From JAHJRN01 sp043805355 (GTDB lineage Bacteria; Patescibacteriota; Patescibacteriia; 2-12-FULL-60-25): a stretch of DNA of 12,463 nucleotides. The DNA lies in NCBI GenBank assembly GCA_043805355.1, contig JAZDIB010000004.1, forward strand, positions 1 through 12,463, written 5' to 3'. A program made the translations under genes and the position numbers. Numbering within the stretch: position 1 is the first letter of the stretch; the number at the start of each line of letters is the position of its first letter. Under the pieces are notes generated by a model, which saw only the letters and a program-made list of their open reading frames with translations, was not told the origin of the DNA and did no database searches. Of this stretch, positions 6,801 through 11,082 are shown piece after piece.

Positions 6801-7037
6801 GCAGACGCGCTGGAGCACCTTCTGTTCGTTCGCGGATGTCATCCCGACAGACTCGAACGCGGCACGGATGGATCGCTCGAGCTTGGCGGGATCGAAGTCG
6901 TCGATGCGCCCGTCGCGCCGCCGGATGGATTTCACGGACGTGACGTATTCCCAGACGGCGTTGGCCGCGGTCTTCGCATCGGAATGCGCGCTCGCGACAG
7001 GATTCTGCGCGGCACTTGAAACAACCGGCTCCTTCAT
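3813..7037 (-). CDS. nrdJ: Adenosylcobalamin-dependent (class II) ribonucleoside-diphosphate reductase
   Basis: A 1,074-aa enzyme that makes deoxyribonucleotides with an AdoCbl-derived radical, without needing oxygen. In order: an ATP-cone (about residues 37-132), which suggests overall allosteric control; the catalytic ten-stranded barrel with QCSACF (redox C277), NPCSE (N482, radical-bearing C484, E486), partner C495, and the phosphate-binding PTGT (667-670); a K/E-rich linker (about 820-860); a TSCPD domain (about 862-970); a T/P/A-rich linker (about 985-1035); and a C-terminal Cys cluster (C1048, C1051, C1061, C1064, C1067, C1073) resembling the zinc-ribbon and redox tail of the family. 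All key residues are present. Start: the frame is open to 7238, but the NrdR boxes and -10 lie inside that extension, so the true start is downstream. ATG 7037 comes shortly before conserved sequence; ATG 7115 is an alternative. Neither has a good Shine-Dalgarno match. Confidence 0.95.
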   Translation of the reverse strand: MKEPVVSSAAQNPVASAHSDAKTAANAVWEYVTSVKSIRRRDGRIDDFDPAKLERSIRAAFESVGMTSANEQKVLQRVCQNVMTRLMHMFDGHTIPSVDLVRDVVSVTLIDTNLPHVSKQYLTFRTRTRVARDVPTYGRGITIPRLFTAEGTHPYDSIEWETRDAVISNEKGVVVFEQRGVEVPKAYSQTATNIIVSKYFRGRIGTPGRESSVRQMVDRVAKTIAQWGRIGGYFQAETDASAFEAELTSILVNQRAAFNSPVWFNVGISPTPQCSACFINSVYDDMRSILNLAVTEGMLFKYGSGTGSNLSTLRSSKEKLGQSSGHSSGPVSFMRGFDAFAGVIKSGGKTRRAAKMVMLDIDHPDILEFTWCKAKEEKKAHALIEAGYDGSMTGEAYATIMFQNANNSVRLTDAFMKSVEADGDHVTKFVTSGADCETFKARDVMRQISDAAWQCGDPGVQYDTTINDWHTCPNTDRIRASNPCSEYMFLDDSACNLSSVNLMTCRRTDGSFDIAQFEHTCRIMGLAQEIIVGFSSYPTPAIEENSLAYRPLGLGYANLGSLLMSMGLPYDSEGGRNMAAALTSIMSATAYTQSATVAEKLGAFQGYAKNEEPMLRVIRKHRDAATRISDVGVPSDLLARARTIWDETLAAGEAHGYRNAQISVLAPTGTIAFLMDCDTTGIEPDIALVKYKWLVGGGMIKIVNHTVPEALHRLGYSETECRSILDFIDQNDTIEGAPGLKPEHLAVFDCAFKPAKGTRYIHHMGHIKMMGAVQPFLSGAISKTVNMPSDATVDEVMDVYMEGWRLGLKAVAVYRDGCKRSQAVTVTKKAVTDKEEAKQEVKTITVTETVYAPRRRRLPDERKALTHKFQIGPHEGYITVGLYDDGTPGEVFITMNKEGSTLSGLMDAFSTSVSVGLQYGVPLKILVNKFAHVRFEPSGFTTNPNIRVAKSIVDYIFRWMGMKFLSPEERKAMGINVIEGGAVTSIETELPTPTATPETPEPALAQDGRQATLLDRSAATATPTARGIAPGLEMLQATFSNQSDAPPCDTCGTMMVRNGACYKCLNCGSVAGCS

Positions 7038-7153
7038 AAGGACGGGGTTACGGTGATTGATTTTTTGTCGTCGCGCGATTCTGCTTCCCCCAGAGTCCCG
7101 ACGAGCGTGGCTCATCGGAGTGCGTGTACCAGGGGTCGGGCTGAACCGTGCGA

Positions 7154-7169
7154 CCACTACATCTTGTGG
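7154..7169 (-). promoter_or_regulatory. NrdR box, proximal copy
   Basis: CCACTACATCTTGTGG fits the published NrdR-box pattern (CwAtATaTwG core with GTG/CAC flanks) at all strongly conserved positions. Given the predicted -10, it covers about +4 to +20 of the nrdJ transcript. NrdR is the ATP/dATP-sensing repressor of ribonucleotide reductase genes. Confidence 0.85.
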
Positions 7170-7179
7170 TCGCTTCCGC

Positions 7180-7188
7180 AGTATACCA
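7180..7188 (-). promoter_or_regulatory. Extended -10 element of the nrdJ promoter
   Basis: On the minus strand TGGTATACT gives the extended -10 pattern TG-N-TATACT (five of six matches to TATAAT). There is no convincing -35 at 17 bp, which extended -10 promoters can tolerate. Transcription would start near 7173, giving a leader of about 135 nt to ATG 7037 or about 57 nt to ATG 7115. Confidence 0.65.
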
Positions 7189-7201
7189 CGAGATATAGTG
7201 G
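7186..7201 (-). promoter_or_regulatory. NrdR box, distal copy
   Basis: CCACGAGATATAGTGG is the second NrdR box, starting exactly 32 bp from the first (about three helical turns, the usual spacing for paired boxes). It abuts and partly overlaps the extended -10 element, so bound NrdR would block RNA polymerase. Confidence 0.85.
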
Positions 7202-7251
7202 TCGCAGGTCCAGGTGTGGATAGAGATTGAAAGTTCAATATTTCCTCCCAC

Positions 7252-7361
7252 CTGTCGTTCCCGCGGAGCCGACGTGGCGACGGCGGGAATCCCTCCGGAG
7301 GGGTTCCTGCCTGCGCAGGAACGACAGGGGGGAGGGGTTCCTGCCTGCGCAGGAACGACAG
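7252..7361. repeat. REP-like cluster of nested inverted repeats
   Basis: This fills the gap after the DEDDy-protein stop codon (7365-7363). The outer arms CTGTCGTTCC (7252-7261) and GGAACGACAG (7352-7361) are complementary, and a second GGAACGACAG lies at 7318-7327. Inside are TTCCCGC/GCGGGAA (7258-7264 with 7283-7289), the perfect palindrome CCCTCCGGAGGG (7291-7302), and two identical 30-base units (7298-7327 and 7332-7361, period 34). Each unit holds an 8-bp stem, GTTCCTGC/GCAGGAAC, with a CTGC loop. This resembles REP/BIME elements of other bacteria; no RAYT transposase is seen in the window. The rest of the 7038-7362 gap is the nrdJ promoter and leader. Confidence 0.85.
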
Positions 7362-7362
7362 A

Positions 7363-7944
7363 TTAGATTCCGAGACTCAAGTTGATCGGCGGCTTCACGT
7401 TCGGTTCGGGAGGGACGATGGGCATCGGGACGTCCTGCTTCTGCCCCATGCGGTCGAAGAACGAGACCTTCTGGTTGTCCAAGGCGTACTCGTACACTTC
7501 GCGCGTCACCTTCACGTCCTGGAGGCAGTACGCGGCGAGCTTGTCGATCTCCCCTTTCCGCCAATACTCCACGGCCATGAGCCCTGTGCCGCTCTTGCCG
7601 ACGCCAAGCGTCGCGTGTGCCACGTCGTCGAGCTTCACGCGGTGTCCGATGCGCTTGTCGATCTCGGCCAGGAGGTCGATGGTCGGAAGCTTCATCAGAT
7701 TGCCGGTGTAGTACGACTGCATGCACGGGTAGTCGAAGCCGAAGAGGTTGTACCCGATGATGCGGTCCGAACGCTCGAGCCGCGGCCAGAGCTTGGGGAG
7801 GTCCTCCTCGAGGAACGTCTCGTACGTGTCGGTCTCGTAGAAGTAGCACCCGATGAGCGAGATTTGCAGGAGCTCCGGCGAGTGTCCGCCGACGTCCTGG
7901 AAGGTGTTCTGCGTCTCGATGTCGAGGACGATTTCAGTGCGCAT
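7363..7944 (-). CDS. DEDDy-type 3'-5' exonuclease-like protein (RNase H fold)
   Basis: From ATG 7944 the product has 193 aa. Three exonuclease motifs of the DnaQ/PolB proofreading superfamily are visible: Exo I LDIET (D8, E10), Exo II GYNLFGFDYP (N66, D71), and Exo III YCLQD (Y139, D143), the last with Tyr four residues before Asp, as in DEDDy enzymes. The fold would use two metal ions to remove nucleotides from 3' ends. The closest families I know are the stand-alone PolB-like exonucleases and YprB-type RNase H-like proteins; I cannot separate these by eye, nor say whether DNA or RNA is the substrate. No polymerase or helicase domain is attached. The frame is open 44 codons further upstream, but the superfamily's first strand (MRTEIVLDIE) begins at this ATG. 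The Shine-Dalgarno match is weak. The tail after residue 165 is proline-rich. Confidence 0.85.
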   Translation of the reverse strand: MRTEIVLDIETQNTFQDVGGHSPELLQISLIGCYFYETDTYETFLEEDLPKLWPRLERSDRIIGYNLFGFDYPCMQSYYTGNLMKLPTIDLLAEIDKRIGHRVKLDDVAHATLGVGKSGTGLMAVEYWRKGEIDKLAAYCLQDVKVTREVYEYALDNQKVSFFDRMGQKQDVPMPIVPPEPNVKPPINLSLGI

Positions 7945-8036
7945 AGGAAAGCCGCCCGAATGTATCACACGGATGCGGACAGATGAAGGTGGAAAGGTCG
8001 CGATGGCACTTGACGCCCGCGTGCCGGTACGTCTGT

Positions 8037-8074
8037 AAAAGAAAAGCCCCGCATCGACGAATCGATACGGGGGC
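8037..8074 (-). terminator. Rho-independent terminator after the 75-aa membrane protein gene
   Basis: On the minus strand the stem GCCCCC-GTATCGA pairs with TCGATGC-GGGGC (one bulged C and one G-U) around a TTCG tetraloop. The T-rich tail TTTTCTTTT follows (8045-8037). It starts 29 nt after the TGA at 8106-8104 and ends the 8704-8104 operon. Confidence 0.9.
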
Positions 8075-8103
8075 AAGAGGTCGAAGGTTGTGCGGACGGC
8101 CGG

Positions 8104-8331
8104 TCACTTCCTCTTCTTCGGAGGCTGACCGGTCATCCAGCGGTTGAACCAACTGGTGTCGTTGGTCGCCTCGATGGCCTTGTCGAGCGTCCCCTCGATG
8201 GCGCGTGCGGCCTGAGCGTGCGGCCGCTCGTCCACGATCCATCCGCCGACCCACATGACACCTCGGTAGGCGCTGTAGACGACGAGGGTCAGGATCGAGA
8301 AGGTGAGCAGGATTCTGAGAGCTTTCTTCAC
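8104..8331 (-). CDS. Small single-pass membrane protein (75 aa), GTG start
   Basis: Not recognised. The product has 75 residues: a basic start (MKKALR), one hydrophobic segment (about residues 6-33, through VVYSAYRGVMWVGGWIV), then a hydrophilic helical part (HAQAARAIEGTLDKAIEATND) and a basic tail (PPKKRK). This would be an inner-membrane protein with one anchor. The GTG at 8331-8329 is well supported by AAGGAG 7 nt upstream. It follows the 117-aa gene after 19 nt that hold this ribosome site, and a strong terminator comes next, so it is the last gene of a two-gene operon. The lysine-rich end could contact nucleic acid or phospholipid; this is not testable from sequence alone. Confidence 0.82.
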   Translation of the reverse strand: MKKALRILLTFSILTLVVYSAYRGVMWVGGWIVDERPHAQAARAIEGTLDKAIEATNDTSWFNRWMTGQPPKKRK

Positions 8332-8350
8332 GAGGAGTCTCCTTGCTGGG

Positions 8351-8704
8351 TTACGAGCTCTTGCGATTGGATCGTGTCCGACCGGACGAGCGTCGACGGG
8401 TTTCCGGAGCCTTGTCGCCGAGCAGGTCCAGCAGCTCGAGAGAGCGCAAGGAGCACGATCCTTGGCGACGCGTCTCCTCGAGCATTTGTTTGGTAGTCAT
8501 CGGGGCCGTATTTTTGAAGTGGACGAAAACGGTTTCTTCCATCCTTTTGACGTACTCCTTCAAGGCCTCGACCATTACTCCTGCGAGCGCACCGGTTCGG
8601 TCCAGCTGGACTCTGTCCGCGAGTTCTGCAGTGAGTCCGACCTTCGAGAGACGGTCGCAGAACGCGTTCAACTTCCCCGCTTCCAACTTGAATAGGTTCG
8701 CCAT
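8351..8704 (-). CDS. Hypothetical protein (117 aa) with basic C-terminal tail
   Basis: Not recognised. It begins MANLFKLEAGKLNAFCDRL and appears helical throughout: helices near residues 9-20, 24-34, 37-56 (TGALAGVMVEALKEYVKRMEE) and 70-95 (TKQMLEETRRQGSCSLRSLELLDLLGD). It ends in an Arg/Ser-rich tail (RRRSSGRTRSNRKSS), which is probably disordered and could bind nucleic acid. There is no membrane segment. The ATG at 8704 has AAAGGA about 11 nt upstream. It is the first gene of an operon with the 75-aa membrane protein, transcribed from a near-consensus promoter at 8902-8930 through an unusually long, structured leader of about 190 nt. Such a promoter and leader suggest strong expression with control after transcription initiation. 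Confidence 0.82.
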   Translation of the reverse strand: MANLFKLEAGKLNAFCDRLSKVGLTAELADRVQLDRTGALAGVMVEALKEYVKRMEETVFVHFKNTAPMTTKQMLEETRRQGSCSLRSLELLDLLGDKAPETRRRSSGRTRSNRKSS

Positions 8705-8895
8705 TGGCTACGCTATCCTTTCTTGTCTGGATTCCTCCGCCTTAGGCGGACGGGAATGGCAGATGTGCCGTCGGTACGTCCAATCCGCGGAGGATCCGCG
8801 ACGTGGAGTTCCCTGGGTAGAAAACGGCGGGCTGCAGGCCATTCGGGAATGGTCTGAAATTCGCCGTTTTCTACGACTTGGGCATTATCAAAGAA
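8705..8895 (-). ncRNA. Candidate structured 5' leader (possible cis-regulatory RNA)
   Basis: This is the predicted untranslated leader of the 117-aa protein gene. In transcript order: a 13-bp perfect stem, GTAGAAAACGGCG with CGCCGTTTTCTAC (plus-strand arms 8817-8829 and 8862-8874). It encloses a second hairpin, CCATTC/GAATGG extended by CAG/CTG. Next comes CGCGGA/TCCGCG (8786-8800), flanked by ACGT on both sides. Last is TCCGCC/GGCGGA (8736-8750), extended by ATTCC/GGAAT and CTG/CAG. The final hairpin ends about 10 nt before the ribosome site. I recognise no known riboswitch class. The last hairpin resembles the REP-like palindromes at 7252-7361. Confidence 0.5.
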
Positions 8896-8901
8896 CGAAC
8901 G

Positions 8902-8930
8902 AATATAGCACAAAATGGGCCTTTTGTCAA
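8902..8930 (-). promoter_or_regulatory. Near-consensus sigma70-type promoter of the 8704-8104 operon
   Basis: On the minus strand TTGACA (8930-8925) and TATATT (8907-8902, five of six matches) are separated by exactly 17 bp. This is the best promoter match I found in the window. The predicted start is near 8895, about 190 nt before the ATG at 8704. Confidence 0.88.
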
Positions 8931-8940
8931 GGGTGTCTAT

Positions 8941-8971
8941 CTTCCTTTTTTGCCAAATCGCAAAAAGGAAG
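8941..8971. repeat. A/T-rich inverted repeat upstream of the operon promoter
   Basis: CTTCCTTTTTTGC (8941-8953) pairs with GCAAAAAGGAAG (8960-8971) with one bulged T and a 6-nt loop. It sits just upstream of the -35 at 8925-8930. It is not followed by a T-run, so it could be a protein-binding dyad, or part of an imperfect terminator for the glycosidase operon ending at 9093. Confidence 0.7.
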
Positions 8972-8983
8972 CGAAAAAAGGAT

Positions 8984-9068
8984 TTTGGGGGCGGCAGAAC
9001 TCGCTCAGCGTGCAGGCGTTTGAGGACATGGCCTGCACTATATCGCTCAGACAGGCTGGCGCCCCCAA
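8984..9068. repeat. 85-nt two-stage inverted repeat (structured element)
   Basis: The outer arms TTTGGGGGCG (about 8984-8993) and CGCCCCCAAA (about 9059-9068) are perfectly complementary. After a one-base mismatch, CAG/CTG extends the pairing. An inner 8-bp pair, GTGCAGGC/GCCTGCAC, lies around a 13-nt loop, and TCGCTCAG occurs twice as a direct repeat in the two internal-loop strands. No ORF is convincing here. It lies between the glycosidase stop codon and the promoter at 8902-8930. It may be an mRNA 3'-end structure, a small RNA or a decayed mobile palindrome. The 24 bases between it and the stop are G/C-homopolymer rich. Confidence 0.75.
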
Positions 9069-9092
9069 ACCCCGTCAGAGGGGGAGGGGGGG

Positions 9093-10160
9093 TTACGGCG
9101 ACGGGTGTTTGCGGTAGAAGGCTTTTGCCGTCTCCCAGAACTCCGGATGGTTCTGTTTTTCCTTCATCCAGTACCACCATTCGACGCCCCAAAAATCGAT
9201 GGGCGTGAGGTTCATGCGTTCCGCGAACCGGAAATTCGCCTGCATCTGCTCGATGTCCATGGTGTCGAATTGATCGTCCATGGGCGTTTCCGTCAGAGGT
9301 ATGTTGCTCCACGGTTCCATCTGGAACTCGCTGACGTAGACGTTCTTCACGCCGAAGAGCGACGCGAACAGGGCTTTGCGCTGGTAGAACCACGGCGGGA
9401 TGAAGATGTAGCGCAGCGTGCCGATGATTGGGTTGCGGACCACGCGGTAGACGCTGACGCCGAGCGTGTCCACGGTCTTGCCGAACGAAATCCACGCGGA
9501 AAGTTCGCCCGAGTCCGTGCTGGCGACCGGTCGCGTCGGATCGAGCCGGCGCACGAGCGCGACTTCCTGCTTCAGGAACGCCATGTCCGGAGCTGGGCAA
9601 TCGCCGTAGACGAAGTTCGGTTCGTTCTCGACCTGCCAGGTGACGACGGCGCTCGTCTCGCGGTACCGCGTCACGACCTTCTCGATGAACGCGAGGGTCT
9701 CCTGTTGCTGCGTGTCGCGGGGCAGGGCCTTCCACCAATCCGGCCCCCAGCATTCGGGCCAGCGCGGAACCTTCTCCCCTATTGCGAGCGTGACGCTGCC
9801 TCCGGCTTTCGTGATGGCCGCGATATCGCGATCGAGCGGGCCGAAGTCGGTGGAGGTCGTCGTCGGCTGGATGGTCTTCCAGGTCACGGGAAGCCGGAAA
9901 TGCCGGATGCCGAGGTCGTCGATGGCGGCCTTCAGCACGGCATCCGCGTCGAGGTCGAGATCCCCTTCCGCATACGGGCGGCTGAACGTCATGCCGTAGA
10001 CCGAGGTCTCCGAGGCCTTGGGCCAGCCTACGAAGAAGAACGCGACCAGGCCGAGGAACGCGAGGAAGAGAAGCCAGACGAAGACGGATAGCATAGAGCG
10101 TCGAGGTCGTGTCCGTGTCTCTTTGGAGGGAGGGGCGCTGGAAGGAATCCTGCGGATCAT
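9093..10160 (-). CDS. Membrane-anchored clan-A glycoside hydrolase (GH5/GH39-like TIM barrel)
   Basis: A 355-aa protein. A basic N-terminus precedes one hydrophobic anchor (about residues 23-45), so the enzyme domain should face outside the membrane. The domain has features of clan GH-A retaining glycosidases: strand-4 WQVENEPNF with the likely acid/base E180 (the N-E-P triad), strand-7 VYVSEFQ with the likely nucleophile E278, and a late aromatic strand (DFWGVEWWYW, about 322-331). The early strand IRHFRLPVTWKTIQP (85-99) also fits the barrel. It is shorter than secreted cellulases and has no carbohydrate-binding module. Substrate cannot be told from sequence; cell-surface or exopolysaccharide glycan is likely given the anchor. 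The ATG at 10160 lacks a clear Shine-Dalgarno sequence, and Met23 would begin directly at the anchor. It is the last gene of a three-gene operon, 10 nt after the transporter gene. Confidence 0.87.
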   Translation of the reverse strand: MIRRIPSSAPPSKETRTRPRRSMLSVFVWLLFLAFLGLVAFFFVGWPKASETSVYGMTFSRPYAEGDLDLDADAVLKAAIDDLGIRHFRLPVTWKTIQPTTTSTDFGPLDRDIAAITKAGGSVTLAIGEKVPRWPECWGPDWWKALPRDTQQQETLAFIEKVVTRYRETSAVVTWQVENEPNFVYGDCPAPDMAFLKQEVALVRRLDPTRPVASTDSGELSAWISFGKTVDTLGVSVYRVVRNPIIGTLRYIFIPPWFYQRKALFASLFGVKNVYVSEFQMEPWSNIPLTETPMDDQFDTMDIEQMQANFRFAERMNLTPIDFWGVEWWYWMKEKQNHPEFWETAKAFYRKHPSP

Positions 10161-10170
10161 AAGAGGTATC

Positions 10171-11082
10171 TTACACCACGAGCCACAGGCCGGCGGCCGT
10201 GATGACGAGGGCGAGGACCTTGAGCATGACGGCGTTTCGGTCGAACCGTTCCTTCAGGAGCTGCGGCGCTTTCCGTCGGAGCGCGAAGGCCACGAGGACG
10301 AGGAACGCGTACTGCACGGCTTGGAGCGCGTTCACGATGGCGGCGCTGCCTCGGGCGACGCCGATCTGGACGAAGAGGAACCCGACGGCGCCCAGCGACT
10401 GCCCGATGACCGCGAGGATCGCAGCTTGTCTGCCACGTCGTTTCGTCCCCTTCCTGGGTCGAACCATGGCCCAGACTTCCCTTCCCGCGATGGGATCCGC
10501 GAGCGTGATGAGGACGATGGCGGTGGCGGCCGCGGCGATGCGCGTGGTGATGAATCCGGACAGGAACCCGGAGGCGTCGTAGACGGCCTTGCCGGTGACG
10601 GACGCGACGGCGAAGAGCACGGCGGACAGGACGCCGAAGAGCACGGCATCGCGCGACGGCCTTCCGCGACCGCCCGACGACGAAAGGATGACGGTCGCGA
10701 CGATGAGCAGGGCGAATCCGACGAATTGACGCGAGGCGAGGTGTTCCCCGAGGAAGGTGGCGGTCCCGGCGAGCGTGAGGATGGGGATGAGCGACCCGAC
10801 GATGGGTACGACGCGGCTCGCCTCGGCCCGTCCGAGCGCCGCGAAGAACGCGTGCAGAGCGAAGATGAACGTGGCGCCCGAGGCGATGGCCACGAGGAGC
10901 ATGGGCCCGACGGGCCACGACGGCACCCACGGGATGGCGACGAGCACGAGGCTCGAGAGGATGCCCACCATCCCGGCGTACGTCGCGCTGCGCTTGAACG
11001 CGGTCGAGAGGAGGGCCTTGTCGATGACGAACGCCGCGCCGTTGGCGAGGTGTCCGATGATGGCGTAGATGAACCAACTCAT
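10171..11082 (-). CDS. EamA/DMT-superfamily transporter
   Basis: A 303-aa protein of the drug/metabolite transporter superfamily. About ten hydrophobic segments form two repeats of roughly 135-150 aa, the standard layout of two EamA domains. The end of the first repeat shows the usual pattern: an A-L-x-R-A-E stretch (82-87), then PIVGSLIPILTLAG (93-106) and GEHL (112-115). The second repeat has LFVQIGVARGSAAIVNALQAVQYAF (236-260). A basic loop (about 207-219, RPRKGTKRRGR) lies on the predicted cytoplasmic side. Family members export or import small metabolites, amino acids or nucleotide sugars; the substrate here is unknown. The ATG at 11082-11080 overlaps the nuclease gene's TGA (11081-11079) as ATGA, which fixes the start and implies translational coupling. 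The glycosidase gene follows after 10 nt. Confidence 0.92.
   Translation of the reverse strand: MSWFIYAIIGHLANGAAFVIDKALLSTAFKRSATYAGMVGILSSLVLVAIPWVPSWPVGPMLLVAIASGATFIFALHAFFAALGRAEASRVVPIVGSLIPILTLAGTATFLGEHLASRQFVGFALLIVATVILSSSGGRGRPSRDAVLFGVLSAVLFAVASVTGKAVYDASGFLSGFITTRIAAAATAIVLITLADPIAGREVWAMVRPRKGTKRRGRQAAILAVIGQSLGAVGFLFVQIGVARGSAAIVNALQAVQYAFLVLVAFALRRKAPQLLKERFDRNAVMLKVLALVITAAGLWLVV

Noticed and set aside
4242..7019. Long plus-strand open frames of 609 and 315 codons opposite nrdJ
   Set aside because: They are antisense shadows produced by the high GC content of nrdJ, with biased D/R/V/H composition and no recognisable domain.
7038..7238. Upstream extension of the NrdJ reading frame
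   Set aside because: It contains both NrdR boxes and the -10 element and shows no family similarity. Translation should start at 7037 or, at most, at 7115.
7038..7250. Possible cobalamin riboswitch before nrdJ
   Set aside because: I looked for the conserved B12-box type sequence and the GCCACTG-like core and found neither; the same is true of the short cobO upstream region. Control by NrdR explains the conserved elements better.
7298..7361. Two identical 30-base repeats as a CRISPR fragment
   Set aside because: There are only two copies with a 4-bp gap, each is an internal hairpin, and no cas gene is near. REP-like is the better reading.
8885..8889. A short leader peptide (MPKS, starting near 8885 on the minus strand) in the structured leader
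   Set aside because: It has no ribosome site and only four codons without a regulatory amino-acid run, so an attenuation peptide is not supported.
8713..9753. Minus-strand open frame of 346 codons running through the intergenic gap
   Set aside because: Most of it is out of frame with the glycosidase, and the remainder runs through the promoter and leader of the 8704 gene. Its composition is Arg/His-rich and no start is supported.
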